Part shown: positions 10,727-22,529 of the stretch, piece after piece
How positions within the stretch are numbered: the first letter of the stretch is position 1
Layout of the letters: each line of letters starts with the position of its first letter
Source: Globodera rostochiensis
Lineage: Eukaryota > Nematoda > Chromadorea > Rhabditida > Heteroderidae
Length of the DNA stretch: 64,000 nt
Direction: 5' to 3'
Assembly (NCBI GenBank): GCA_018350325.1
Contig: JAEVLN010000008.1
Location: 1,736,001 to 1,800,000 of the forward strand
Program-made: the position numbers and the translations under genes
Notes under the pieces: model-generated
Told to the model about the DNA's origin: nothing
The model's input: only the letters and a program-made list of their open reading frames with translations
Databases searched by the model: none

Positions 10727-13700
10727 TCAGTGCGCGGGATGTCTTTCCCAGTCGCCCCAGAGACTTCCTCCCGCCTCCTCAGACATCGCCGATGAGGAAA
10801 TTGCCGAACTCAACTTTTGGTGACGACGGCCGTACATTGATGCAAGTTGTTCATTATTATAACCATCTCCTCTTTTGGCACGGCTTTTGCCGCCAGTGGA
10901 CGAGAAGGACGAAGTCGGATGCCAATAAGGCCTTTGGTTGGGACGTGGCAAAAGCGACGGGGGAGAAGCATTAGCCGAGGGATATCGGTGGGAGGAGGAC
11001 GGCAATTGCGACAAATGTGACGCTTCATAGCCGAAGGGGGCACATTGAGATACTGGGAATCTGATGCGCAAACAGAACACATAGCATTAAATTTAATTGA
11101 AAAGTATTACGTTAAATTGCGTTGATGTTTGGCGACGGCCGACATTGACAATTTTGGGTGGTCCTTTCGACTGCTCTCCGTACTGCTGCTGCTGCTGCCC
11201 GACTCGTACCCTCCGCCAACGGCGAATGCCTCGGAAAATCTGTGACAAATGAAAAACACAATCAGTTAGGTAATCTAAGTTGGCCATAACGAAGGTTCGT
11301 TGGCATTGGCTTTGTTCTTTTCCAAATTGCCAATTCTCTTCGGTGGACGTTTTTTGGTTGAAAAGTGCCGAGAAGGCTCATAATCATCTGAAGCGGCGTT
11401 TAAATGCTTTTCCCTTTCCATGACCAATCAGTTCACTAACCGCTGTGCTGCCGCCGCTCATTTCTCGTCCGCCTCTTGTCCAACTCTCCGAAAACTCTTT
11501 GCTTCATCTCGGAGAAATAGCACTCCAGTCCCTTCTTCTCCAGCTGGTTCAGATACTGCTCCATTTGGGTGTTCGCTTGAACAAGAACGATAGGAAAGCA
11601 CTTTTTCCAAAATATGCAATGCCAGCAGTTCCATCAAACTCAGATTCCTTCTTGTCCCTTACCTTTTCTGTTTCTGCTCGGCTTCGGCACAAATCCTTTG
11701 TCCCCAAATGCCAACTCTTCCGAATAGTAATTGTGCTGCAATTGCCGTGTCTTCTGCTGAGCCTCGTACATTTGCCAAATGTCTTTGCCAAATATTGGCA
11801 GTTCACAGAGCTCTTCAAAAAGTTTCTTTACATGCGCCGGCAAAATGGCCTTAAGTCCGCTTGGGTTAGCGTTGGCCTTTTCTATGAGCTGCTTTTGTTC
11901 ATTGTAAAGGCGAAGGGATTCCTAAACATTAATTAGCTTCATTTAAAGTTCAATCCCCCGGAATGACTCGGAGTGCTTCCAGTTTCCTCATTTGCACTTC
12001 GTGGTCAGACTCCCCCTCACTGGAATCGATTAGCCGTTCCGCATCTTTGATGGACAGCTTGATGTACGCCTCCATGCCATCGTTGAACGGTTTCAGTGCC
12101 CACGTCTTCAAGAAAGAGCTGAACAAAGCTGCCTAAAATAAAATTATTTACTTAAACAGCTCAATAATATGGACTATTATTACCTTGGAATAAATCAGCT
12201 CGCGCTCGCGTAGCATTTGCTGTCGAAGTACTTCTAATTTGCTCAATGTCTCGCGTTTATCCGCAAACATTTTCAACATTGATTCATCGATGGCACGTTC
12301 GATCACCAACTGATCGTAACGAATGTGCATATGCACGCTCCAATCGCAGCCACATTCAACGACCTGTTTGGGAACCCAGGGAAGTACCGGAGTGAGGGTT
12401 TGAACCCATTGGATGGTTTGCTTATAAAACTGAAACTCTCGACAAAGCCAAGCCCAGTGATCAGTTTGGGGAAGCCCAGGGAAGTATCGACAAAGCCAAG
12501 CCCAGTGATCAGTTTGGGGAAGCCCAGGGAAGTATCGACAAAGCCAAGCCCAGTGATCAGTTTGGGGAAGCCCAGGGAAGTATCGACAAAGCCAAGCCCA
12601 GTGATCAGTTTGGGGAAGCCAAAAGGAAGTATCGACAAAGCCAAGCCCAGTGATCAGTTTGGGGAAGCCAAAAGGAAGTATCGACAAAGCCAAGCCCAGT
12701 GATCAGTTTGGGGAAGCCAAAAGGAAGTATCGACAAAGCCAAGCCCAGTGATCAGTTTGGGGAAGCCAAAAGGAAGTATCGACAAAGCCAAGCCCAGTGA
12801 TCAGTTTGGGGAAGCCAAAAGGAAGTATCGACAAAGCCAAGCCCAGTGATCAGTTTGGGGAAGCCAAAAGGAAGTATCGACAAAGCCAAGCCCAGTGATC
12901 AGTTTGGGGAAGCCCAAGGAAGTATCGACAAAGCCAAGCCCAGTGATCAGTTTGGGGAAGCCCAAGGAAGTATCGACAAAGCCAAGTCCAGTGATCAGTT
13001 TGGGGAAGCCCAAGGAAGTCTCGACAAAGCCAAGCCCAGTGATCAGTTTGGGGAAGCCCAGGGAAGTCTCGACAAAGCCAAGCCCAGTGATCAGTTTGGG
13101 GAAGCCCAGGGAAGTATTGGGGTTCCCCTCGCGCTAACGGACCGTGCAAATGTTTCCACCGCCCATCGCCGCACACTTTTTCAGCGATTCATTGGGAAAA
13201 CTCTCCGCCACGACGCCATCCAAATAGCAGCGCTCGTGACAGCGTCGCTTGTACAGCACAACTTCGCCCCCACCGGACGTTTTCACATCGGTGCAACGCG
13301 TCTTTTAGTGAAAGAATGTAAATAATAATGACTCCGTCAAATAAATGCTTAAATTTTGGCCGAAAATTTCTCGAAATCGTTTGATAATAATATAAACCGA
13401 TGTGCAAACGGTGCGGGGGAAAGTGAGCGGAACGAATTCGACTGTTTCCAATTTGGGTTCGGTTTCCTCTCCCTCTCCGATGGCCTGGTTGAGGTCGTTT
13501 ATGCGGATGAGGTTGTTCTGGTGGGAGAAAACGACTGATTTTTGTTTTTTTCACCCACCTGAATGGACTGTGAGATCATCGCCAGCGGGTGGGTCAAGTC
13601 CAGGATGGTCCGTCGCGCCTCGTTCAGGGAAAGTGTTTCCCAAATGCGATGGGGCTCCAACTTGGTCACGTACTCCAACATGCGCTGGCACTCCCGCTCT

Positions 13701-16700
13701 GCCTGGCCCCAACTCTCAGAGAAGTACGCCATGTTCTTCGGGGAGTACCGAATGCCCCCCTTTTTGATCAAACACAGCTTCTCAAACGCCTCGTTATCCA
13801 TACAGTAAATTCTGTCCCGATGAAGTGGGATCGTTACCTTAATTGGAGTCAATTTGCATGTTAATGACCATTATATTTTAAAAAGTGCACAACGTACAAA
13901 ATGCTCCTTCTCTATGGGTCTTAACACATCCACCAACAATTCTCGCGTTTTTCCTAAAAGCCCATTAAACTGGTCTCGCTTCTTCCGATCGCACCACAAA
14001 CCAACCCATGCTGTAGCAGGAACCTCGGGCAAAAGTGAACACGAAAATGATGTTCTAAATGATTATGCAAATATATTCAGCAACTTCACGCCCCGCGCCC
14101 CACTTGAGCGGCATTTTTGTGCAAATAAGTGAGAAGCCCGTCGATGCAGTATTTGAAGGCTGGTGAAAGCCGCGTGTGGTTGGGCCGCAGAAGGATGCAT
14201 ATTCCGTGAAGTTGGGCCAGTTCGCTGATGAAGCTGAGTGTGTTGGAAAAGTTGACGTTGTCCTCCTCAGTCCCGCCCGTGTCGCCGATGCCCGGCGCAT
14301 CGATCAGACGAATTTTGTTTCCGTCTGAGCATTTTAATTAATTGTTCAAACAAAATAGTGGCTTAAGACCTTTTGAAGGGATTATGTACGCTTTCGGAAA
14401 CTTGGTCTGGGATTTGCCTGGCAAAAGACACTCATCTTTGGTCATCTCCCCCACAAATACATCCTTGGGCATTGAGTAACCGCTGGAGTCGTATTCTTCC
14501 GTGCTGAATCTGGCCGGGATCAGCCAATCTATGTTGTTCTCCTGCGGTAACGTTTAATTCTGCTTCAAAAGATTTTGATTTTTTCTTCTTCTCACCTCAA
14601 GTGCTTCTTCCATGGTCGCATGCTTCAGATAATTAACCAAAGCGTTGATCAGCGTCGATTTTCCGCCGCCAGTTTCACCCAACAGCAAAATGTTCACGTC
14701 TCCTCTGTTGTTCAGCCTGTCCAACTCTTTGTCCATCAACATTTTGGATGCAAAATGTTTGAAGCTGTAGCCATGCGTCTTTATGTCGGCACAACGAAAG
14801 ACGAATTCGTCCGCCGGTGTACGGCCACAGGCACAGAAGAAATGAGTTATTGGCGCCTTTTTGGTAATTGTTTAGTCCCAAAAACGTTTTGACTCCATTG
14901 CCGACTTTTGCCTGCTTCACAAAAGTCAACGTTTGGCCGCAGTCGTCGCATCCCCACAGAAAGTCACTATTTGGACATCGGCCCCCAAAGTTTTTGCAGA
15001 GAGGACATGGCAAACTGCAGGGAAGCACTCTCCGGTCGGACGGACGCTCCACTCCAATGTCTGTCCGCTGCGAATTTTTAATCTTAAAATAAAATTTTAA
15101 CGCTTTAAATATTTTTTATCGCTACCCGCGCAATGCACAATTCCAATTTCCGCGTCTCCTCCGCCACACAATCGGCTGTCAACAACTGCTCGCCGCGCAG
15201 TTTGACGAGCCGGGCCCCGATTTTGGGGAATCCGTCCATCGAACGAATGCCCTCCGGCACTTCCTTCGCCGAATGGTCGCCGTCCAACAGCAGTTCCAAG
15301 TCAACAAAAACGCAACTTTTACCTCGGTCCGCCATTTGGAAAAGTTGGCCCAGACATTGCCAATAGAACTGCTCCAAGTCGGGACTCGTTTCATCGGGCG
15401 GAGTTTCCGGTGGGTAAAAGAAAAGAACAAAATGCAGAGACGGCATTTTGTGACTCTCCTCGTGGTCCATCAGCACATCCGGCAAATGACGATTGCCACG
15501 GCCGACGTAAAGGATTCCTTTTGTTGAATTGCCAATGAATCCTTTGATTTACCAGTGAAACTCAAAATATAAATAACCTTAGGATATAATGTGTGCTCGG
15601 AGTTTATGTCTTAAAGCCTCACCTTTTGCCTCCAATTGTCGGATCAGCTCCACCTTTCTGTTTGTGATGGAGTCGCAAAGTTCGATCAGATGCTGACTGC
15701 ACTCCTCGAAAATGCCGACCGTCTCCTCCAACGCGTCCATCGGCTGTCCCCCCTCCACAGGCCCCGCCACAAATTCTCCCCCATTCATTTCATTTTCCAC
15801 TGCGCCTATTCGAAGGTCAACAACGCAATTCCTCAGCAAAACTGCGAATGAATTCTTCAGCATAGCGAAACGTTGGCACAATTGTCGCGCACTGTTCCAT
15901 TGGTCCTCACTGAATTAAAAAATAATGAGAAAAGCGATTCGATTAAAAATTCGATAAAATGCAAACAAACGAAAAGCAATGGGCGAATTCGTTGACAACT
16001 TTCTCGGCTTTCCGCAACTCATTCTCGAACTCGTTCACAACTTGCACATACGATTGGATCCGCTCGACAATGGCAAAATCTAAACAATTTTGTCAAAATG
16101 GCTCTAATCTGCTGGAAAACCGCCGCTTTGAGGGACCGGGAGAAGCGTTGGCTCTTTCGATTTGTCCACAATTGCCGAGAGGGGCATCAGCGAAAAAGTG
16201 ATCGGATGGCCAATTCCGTGGTTAATGCTGGCGGCTTGCTGAGGAACATCCTCAAAAAGGTCGAGGCCACTCGTAAAAGTCTGAAAGGACAAATATTTGG
16301 CGAAGGAAATGGCTCAACACCAAATCGGTTCCGACGATGCGAACGGACGGATTCACAAAGACACGAATCCGGACAAATTTGTTCAGAGAAGAAAAGATGG
16401 CACTGTCCGAAGATGACATTAGGGCTTTTCGTATGCGAATCAGAGTCAGCTGTAAGGACAAAAAGCATTTTCAAAATTTGTTCTTTCGCACTCTTTTCAC
16501 GATAGAAATGTCCATGTCCGCGACAGAACGATGTTCATCAAGGATGACAATCGCCGCGATAAGTGATCCAAAACAAATCGATTGGACAAAATGTGTCGCA
16601 TTTTCCAGTGATTGTTGTCTCAGCACAATGCTTCTTATTTGTTGATCATTCAATTTAAGCGAAATTGTCTGATCAAGTTACAAATAAACAGTTTTTAATT

Positions 16701-17686
16701 AACGTCACAATTACCTTTTTTGGCACAATGTGAATAATGCCAAAAGAATTTGTCGGATCAAACCCATCGCTTTGACTTGCAGCCATCAAAAATTGACCAA
16801 GGGGGCTGTCGCCGCCGAAGTCAGCCAATCGGCTGATTACACTCAACTAAAATTTCAATCAAAATTTAACTTTTGAGCTCCACAGCCTCTGTTGAACACC
16901 TTCTGTTCCATGCCGAGCATTTTCAATCGCTCGTCCAAATTGCCCAATTGGTCGACCTCAATGATGCTTCTTTCCCTCGTTGTCGGCCAACTCTGCTCCG
17001 TTTGGGTGCGCATGGCGACAATATTGCGCATAAACCCCAAGTCGTGGCAATTGACGAAGTTGTCTGTGTGAGCATCGTAAAGGTTGCCGAGGCTGCCATT
17101 CTCCGACAGATAAAAGCGCTCTCTGAAATTGGCATTTAGAACAGTGCTAATGGCGCTTTGTCCGTTACTTTGTCTCCCAATTGTCAGTCTCTTCCCTAAG
17201 TCGTTGGGGTTGGCCAACGTCTCCCATATTCTTCGATTGCCCCCTTTTCGGCACTTTCTCATCGGCCAATGTGATCAAACGCTGCTGTTCAGAGTCAAAG
17301 CATTTGTGCGATTGCGTGAGATGGCCGTTGATGGGCGATGAAATTTTGGGGTGAAGTATTGCTTTATAATGTCCCCGGTGTTCAATCGGTGTGTCCTGCC
17401 ACCGCCTTTTATTCATGTCGACGAATACCATCTCCGGCTCCATGTCACTGTCTCGGATTTGCAGTTGAACTTCGAACTGCTCCATCAGCCGTTCCATCGG
17501 CATGTCCAATTCGTCCGATAACATTTCTTGTGCCATTTGTCCAACCGTTGGATTGTCATTAGCCCCAGCAGCGGAAGAGCCCTCCCCACCAGTATGGAAT
17601 TCGTACTTCAAATTTCGGCATAATGTCGGTAAGTCTATCCGTTCAACTTGTAGAAGGGCCAAACATTTATTTCTTTCCGGTGCCAT
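10727..17686 (-). CDS. Large SNTX-like / P-loop GTPase protein
   Basis: Around twenty minus-strand exons encode one very large intracellular protein. Order: variable N-terminus from the ATG at 17686; an SNTX-type region (named after stonustoxin-like proteins; MACPF-related fold) starting SLGNLYDAHTD (~17090), with ATHFVQSICFGS (~16620) and HPITFSLMPLSA (~16190); helical segments (16080-15625); a thioredoxin-like region (15485-15120); zinc-ribbon-like CPLC/CDDC/CACG pairs (15040-14830); a G domain with P-loop GETGGGKST (~14665) and switch II DAPGIGDTGG (~14290); a Cys/His region (CHERCYLDGV, 13260; CGCDWSVHMHIRY, 12350); coiled helices (12290-11500) and a Ser/Pro-rich tail. The SNTX-plus-G-domain series resembles uncharacterised proteins of fish and invertebrates; whether this one binds membranes is unknown. 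One 37-bp intron (13975-14011) needs GC-AG ends. The exon at about 16470-16290 is uncertain. Confidence 0.75.
12441..13119. repeat. 14-copy 48/49-bp minisatellite in GTPase intron
   Basis: Fourteen head-to-tail copies begin at 12441, 12489, 12537, 12585, 12634, 12683, 12732, 12781, 12830, 12879, 12927, 12975, 13023 and 13071. The consensus contains aagcccagtgatcagtttgg. Six consecutive units carry an extra base (gccaaaagg for gcccaagg/gcccaggg), making 49 bp; the rest are 48 bp. The array lies between a donor near 13137 and an acceptor near 12366 (cag/gtcgttgaatgt), so it is intronic, and both flanking exons keep the conserved Cys/His block of the GTPase gene. Confidence 0.93.
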
Positions 17687-17838
17687 TTTCACATTTTGCG
17701 TCCGTTGCTGTTGCTGCTGAGTGATGGGAGATGAAAGTGGCGCTTGGAAATGCTTTTTGGTCTGTTTTAAAAAATTGAAAGAGTTGTAATAACCGAATAA
17801 ATCAAATAATGTATTAAATTCTTAATTGAAAGATTCGG

Positions 17839-18439
17839 TTAAAAGGTGTTTAGCATTTTGGATATTCGATTATCTGTTGGATGGGTCCATTGGTCTCCTT
17901 CTTCCGTGGACGATGTTTGTTCAAGAAGGTCTCTTCTGCTGTTGGTCGCCCCCGTCGATGAGTTTGAGTGCTGTTGACGTTCATCACGTCGACAGGTTGA
18001 CGCCACAGACGGAGACGGCTCTCTCTTATTGCCGTACCCAATTTGAACACATTAATTACGATATCGCGTAATGATGTAATTAAGAAAAACAATTAAACCC
18101 CTCCCGCACTTTCCTATGAAAAAAGTGATAATACGCACATTTTGTCGGGTGCCCACAACGGAGTCAAGTCCAATGGCATCCTTCAAAAACACGGCGTTTG
18201 CTGAATTGCAAGAGAAATCATTTAAAAAACACCGTAAGAATCCGTCAAATGGGAGTGATTAAGAATTGTCGGGGGTTCCGAGAAATGTGGACGCTTGGGA
18301 CAAGAGGAAATGTGTGATTTGAAATGCTAATAATGACAATTATAGTCTGGGAGAGTGGTGGGTAAGAGGCAATTAATTGACAGATCGTCGAGACCGCGAA
18401 GCTGCCAAAAGCAAAAACATCCATTCATTCGCCGAGAGG

Positions 18440-18471
<32 letters not shown>

Positions 18472-19007
18472 AGGAATGAATGTTTTCTTTCTTATCAACA
18501 ATTTGTTGAGCAAGTGACGATATGCCAAAATACTGACAAATGCTCGATGGGTGGCCCATAAAAGTAGAAGAACGGACAGAGGCAGTGAGTGGAAGTGAAT
18601 GGATTTGACAGATGGAAAGGGCGGGGGGGGGGTAATTGGGTAATTGTGCCGTTGCATTGCCTATCGTTCACCTTTTGTTTCAGTAATACCATCAGTTTCT
18701 GTCGATGATCCCTTGTGGTTCTGGTCCCCTCTGTCGTCCTCTTAAGTCAGCAAAAATTTGAAATAAATTAAAATGCAATTAAATAAAAGAAGCCTTTGTG
18801 CTTCAATAAATCTGCTGTTGGCGTAGGGATTCGACTCCGAACGTTCTCTTCCTCCTCATCCGTTGAAGAAATGGACATTGCCACAAAGCTGGAAAGCGCT
18901 CTTCTTACATTGGGAGAGGAGTTTCGAAAGTCCAATTCGGAAATTCGAGCCAAAGACGGCTGAACAAATGTGATCGGATCAAGTTTGATCAGCGCTTTAC
19001 CTTCCAT
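17839..19007 (-). CDS. Hypothetical protein, upstream partner of the GTPase gene
   Basis: Three exons join in frame: the first from the ATG at 19007 (MEGKALIKLDPITFVQP) to about 18834, ending in a Glu-run (DEEEENV); a second at about 18199-18138 (AVFLKDAIGLDSVVG); a third from about 18025 to the stop at 17839, rich in Ser, Arg and Gln. The product is about 140 residues, soluble and partly disordered, with no recognised domain. The first intron (~630 bp) holds a 40-base G run. The stop is only ~75 bp upstream of a strong acceptor (ttttttaaaacag, ~17763) that precedes the GTPase start, which is the spacing of a nematode operon. If so, this is the first gene and the GTPase the second. Confidence 0.5.
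18430..18472. repeat. Poly-G run of about 40 bases
   Basis: A nearly uninterrupted G homopolymer (+ strand) lies in the first intron of the 17839-19007 gene. A second run of 10 G is at about 18624. Such runs are error-prone in sequencing, so exact length is unreliable. Confidence 0.9.
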
Positions 19008-19107
19008 TTCGAACTATTCGCCGACCCCCCAGAAAATTTCCTCTGTTGAGCTAATTGTTGGGGGAAAGAGAAAGAGCGACTCTTTCTTTCAGTTTCGCCC
19101 GACGATG

Positions 19108-19713
19108 TCAAAAAAGTGTCCGCCAACGGTTCCTTAAATCTTCGACTGCTTCAAAAGTGTCTGTATTTAGACTTGAATTTGGTATAGTGCCAACAAACAC
19201 CTCGACAATAAATGCCAGATTTAAACAAACCCGCGGCTTCCTCCGTTGTCGTCTTTTCACAATGTTTCCACTGCCTCGGTGTTGTTGGACAATGTACAAA
19301 CCGCGCGTTCGCTTATTTCGGTACCAATCGCTGTTCACCTCGCGCGGTGTCCGTTCGATTCCCAAAAAGTAATTCTCGAACAGAGCTTTCATTGCGCTAA
19401 TAGTCACCAAAAGCGAACGGCAATTTGAATTTATTTTAATTATTTTATTGGAAAGGGTCCGAACGAATGGTTTTGGACCCGACAAATTTATGCTGTTTGA
19501 ATGGGTTGGGCACTTAACATTGTGAGTCAGCTGCTGAAGGCACTTTATGAGGCCGCTATTTCCTTTTTGAATAGAGAAACTCTCCGAGAGAATGTCCCAG
19601 CGCCCGTTATCAGTTGGTGCTGATGTGAGTGTCGCCGGCCGCCTCCTCTCCCCTCCGGCGACGCTCTCGCATTGGCCATGATTGGAAGACAATGGCAACG
19701 CAATGGAAGTCAA
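19108..19713 (-). CDS. Uncertain open reading frame, 201 codons
   Basis: An uninterrupted minus-strand frame from 19713 to 19108, in a stretch where other frames are broken. An internal Met (MKALFENYFLGI, about 19395) begins a basic segment (YRNKRTRGL, KRRQRRKPR) that ends with NTDTFEAVEDLRNRW. No signal peptide, no helix, and no family I recognise. Basic composition would fit a mitochondrial ribosomal or nucleic-acid-binding protein, but this is a guess. It lies between two minus-strand genes, so it may be an intergenic shadow. Confidence 0.28.
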   Translation of the reverse strand: MTSIALPLSSNHGQCESVAGGERRRPATLTSAPTDNGRWDILSESFSIQKGNSGLIKCLQQLTHNVKCPTHSNSINLSGPKPFVRTLSNKIIKINSNCRSLLVTISAMKALFENYFLGIERTPREVNSDWYRNKRTRGLYIVQQHRGSGNIVKRRQRRKPRVCLNLAFIVEVFVGTIPNSSLNTDTFEAVEDLRNRWRTLF

Positions 19714-19857
19714 TCCCTTGGAGTTTATTAAGTCAGAAAACGTTTATTGTAAATTGAGACGCAATTTGAATAAGATAAGAACAGCATTTAATTTTTGTCA
19801 TTTGGGATGTTTCTTTGTGATGGATCTTCCTCATTTTCCAACTTCAATTGACTTGAA

Positions 19858-20855
19858 TCAGAGTGCTTTCTGGGAATGTGCCGTCGTTTTTGGCATTTCT
19901 GCACATTCCTTTCCTGCCGCCGGGTCCAACTCGTCCAATGCGCACAATTCTCTCAGTTCGTTGACACTTTTGTAAAACTTTTTAGGCCCCTTTCCACTTC
20001 GCCTAGGCTCAAATGTTTATTATTAACTGCTTCCGTCCATTGCACATACAAAGTCTTCCGACAGTTCTCAAAGGCCAAGTCGGCCACCGCCTCCGGCGAC
20101 GGCTGAGTCCATCCCCGGGCAATTTGGCGCCACAGTTGGAGTACAGCGAGCAGTGGGATGAACACCCACACGGAGTTGGGTGTCCAAAACACCAGCAACT
20201 CTTTCCAGAACGGCGTTTGCGAGGCAATGCCACGATGAGAAAGCTGGGAATTATTGCCTTCAACGTAACTACAATACAATTTTCGTTCAATGTCATCGTA
20301 ACCCAACTTACCGTACTGCAAACAACCGTATCTCTCCTCAATTGGCACAAGGAACAGACAGAGATAAATTGTGGTCTTCCAAAACACCAGAGAACTGCTT
20401 AGAAAGGCGGCCATCAGAGAATGGGCGGAACCAACAAAATCCTAAAAAATAAAAAACTGATCAGTGAGAAGCGAGAGCCGAAGAATGAGTAACACGCCGT
20501 GAACAACGCGATCAGATTGAGCACCAACTCCACACACATCAGAGGGCCGGTCACCCGCGTCATCGGATCCGTCTCATTGGCGTAACGCGTGTCGACACCC
20601 GCGTAGATATTCCCTGAATTATGGAGCAATTCCTCTAATTTGTAAGAAGAAAATGGAATTAAATTAGGTAATTTGTGTTGGGTATTTTGGGGTAGGGCAT
20701 TTAATAATCGCCTCACACAACGTGAAGAATTTGCCGTAATTGCCGTCCCGCAGACTCTCCGGCCTTAGTGTCGTAAATGCCACATCCGCAGAGCAAATCA
20801 AAGTGGAGCAGACCAACCAAATTTTAATCCAATTCGGCAAAACTCCAAATGCCAT
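19858..20855 (-). CDS. EXPERA / emopamil-binding-like membrane protein
   Basis: Five exons join in frame: 20855-20717 (start MAFGVLPNWIKIWL), about 20637-20461, about 20443-20312, about 20262-20030, and about 19981-19858. Hydrophobic helices recur in the EBP/TM6SF/TMEM97 arrangement: IWLVCSTLICSADVAFTTLRP (helix 1 with the RP turn), a loop with DTRYANETDP, CVELVLNLIALFTACYSFF (helix 2), SLVFWKTTIYLCLFLV (helix 3) and FWTPNSVWVFIPLLAVLQLW (helix 4). The RP-S, D-x-RY and acidic CVE positions, and a W-x-x-x-LA-type last helix, agree with EXPERA proteins, which act as sterol isomerases or ER lipid-handling proteins. Family placement is by eye. The last exon needs a 49-bp intron to reach LRELCALDELDPAAGKECAE. 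Confidence 0.55.
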
Positions 20856-21059
20856 CGCATATATTTGAGTTTCAATCTTTACACACGCCTGAAAAGTCGC
20901 AACCTTTTGAAGTTAAATTAAATAAGTCTAAATTAAGCGCGTTTTTGAGAATATTTATTTGAGTTGTAATGTAAATTGGATCAAAGTTCGAGAGTGTTGG
21001 CTGTGTGGGCTCCATTGCTTTTGCTGATGTTGTCTGTGCATAATGAATATTTTTAGGGG

Positions 21060-21935
21060 CCGGGGAGGGGAGTGACCCAAATCCACCTCCCCACCCCCCC
21101 CCCTTTTTTGGAAGGAGTGCCCCCCCCCTTTTTTTGGAAGGAGTGCCCCCCCCCCTTTTGGTAGGAGTCCCCCCCCCCCCCGCCTTTTGGGAGGAGTCCC
21201 CCCCCCCCCGCCTTTTGGGAGGAGTGACCCCTTCCCCCCCCCCCCGCCTTTTGGGAGGAGTGCCCCCCTCCTTTTTGGGAAAAGTGACCCCCCCCCCTTG
21301 GGAGGAGTGCCCCCCCCCTTTTTGGAGTGACCCCCCCCCCCCGCCTTTTGGGAGGAGTGACCCCCCCCCCCCCTTTTGGTAGGAGTCCCCCCCCCCCCGC
21401 CTTTTGGGAGGAGTGACCCCTTCCCCCCCCCCCCCCGCCTTTTGGGAGGAGTGCCCCCCTCCTTTTTGGGAAAAGTGACCCCCCCCCCTTGGGAGGAGTG
21501 CCCCCCCCCCCTTTTTGGGAGGAGTGACCCCCCCCCCCCCCCGCCTTTTGGGAGGAGTGACCCCCCCCCCCCTTTTTGGGAGGAGTGACCCCCCCCCCCC
21601 CGCCTTTTGGGAGGAGTGACCCCTTCCCCCCCCCCCGCCTTTTGGGAGGAGTGCCCCCCTCCTTTTTGGGAAAAGTGACCCCCCCCCCCTTGGGAGGAGT
21701 GCCCCCCCCCTTTTTGGGAGGAGTGACCCCCCCCCCCCCCGCCTTTTGGGAGGAGTGACCCCCCCCCCCCTTTTTGGGAGGAGTGACCCCCCCCCCCCCC
21801 CGCCTTTTGGGAGGAGTGCCCCCCTCCTTTTTGGGAAAAGTGACCCCCCCCCCCCCCTTGGGAGGAGTGCCCCCCCCCCCTTTTTGGGAGGAGTGACCCC
21901 CCCCCCCCCTTTTTTTTTGGGTGACCCCCCTTTTT
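21060..21935. repeat. C-homopolymer / ttttgggaggagtgac minisatellite
   Basis: About thirty units alternate a conserved block (cttttgggaggagtg or cttgggaggagtg) with runs of 8-16 C. A longer sub-pattern, including the variant ctttttgggaaaagtg, recurs several times and suggests higher-order units of ~200 bp. It fills the gap between the divergent starts of the EXPERA-like gene (20855, minus) and the galectin-like gene (22530, plus). Long Gly/Pro open frames across it are artefacts. Confidence 0.93.
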
Positions 21936-22529
21936 GAGCGGAGTGATTGCTTTTAGCCACAATACAGGCATTTAAACTTTAGTTTAGTTGAGTTATTTCG
22001 ATTGAGCCTATTTCAGTGGGTATAATAAAATACCTTTGCGCTTTATCAACCGAAATTTGCATATATTTTGGTAATAATATTGACAAACGGTCCGAGCAAT
22101 GGCAAGCGATAAGACACTTACAAATTAGAGGAAAACATTGTCACTGTTGGGACAAAGAAAGGAGAAATAACTCCCGAGGGGACAAAGACACAGAAAGGTT
22201 TGATGCCATTTGGGCAGAAAACAAGCAATGCAATCCTTATCAAGAGAAGAGACAAAGGCCCATAAAGCACATAAATGGGTGGGTGGCCAAACAAACAAAA
22301 AGCCGGGGGGAGGGGAGGGGGGGGGGGGTGTTGTCCGAACTCACAGAGAAGCGATCGTTGGGGGGAGGGCTTGCTTATCGGGGATAAGCGGCGAAAAAAG
22401 CACCCACCCGCCCATTGTTATTTAGGATGGCTCAAATGCCTATTACTTTTCAGAGTTCGTTCACTCAGTCCATTGAAAAAGCTTTAATAATTTTATTAAA
22501 TTAGTTCAGGTCAAAAAAACGGAAAGAAA
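21936..22529. other. Intergenic, upstream of galectin-like gene
   Basis: No gene seen. A 10-12 G run is at about 22318-22329. Presumably contains the promoter and trans-splice site of the following gene. Confidence 0.4.

Noticed and set aside
12148..13176. Repeat-protein-like frames (GFPKLITGLGF units)
   Set aside because: They follow the 48-bp minisatellite. The 49-bp units break the frame, and conserved GTPase exons flank the array with good splice sites, so it is intronic.
13900..14040. Frameshift inside the GTPase G domain
   Set aside because: A 37-bp GC-AG intron (13975-14011) restores the frame between FVFTFARGSCY and QFNGLLGKTREL, so no break is needed.
20872..21971. Two 340-360 codon Gly/Pro frames on the minus strand
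   Set aside because: Pure repeat translation of the C-homopolymer array; no start context, no domain.
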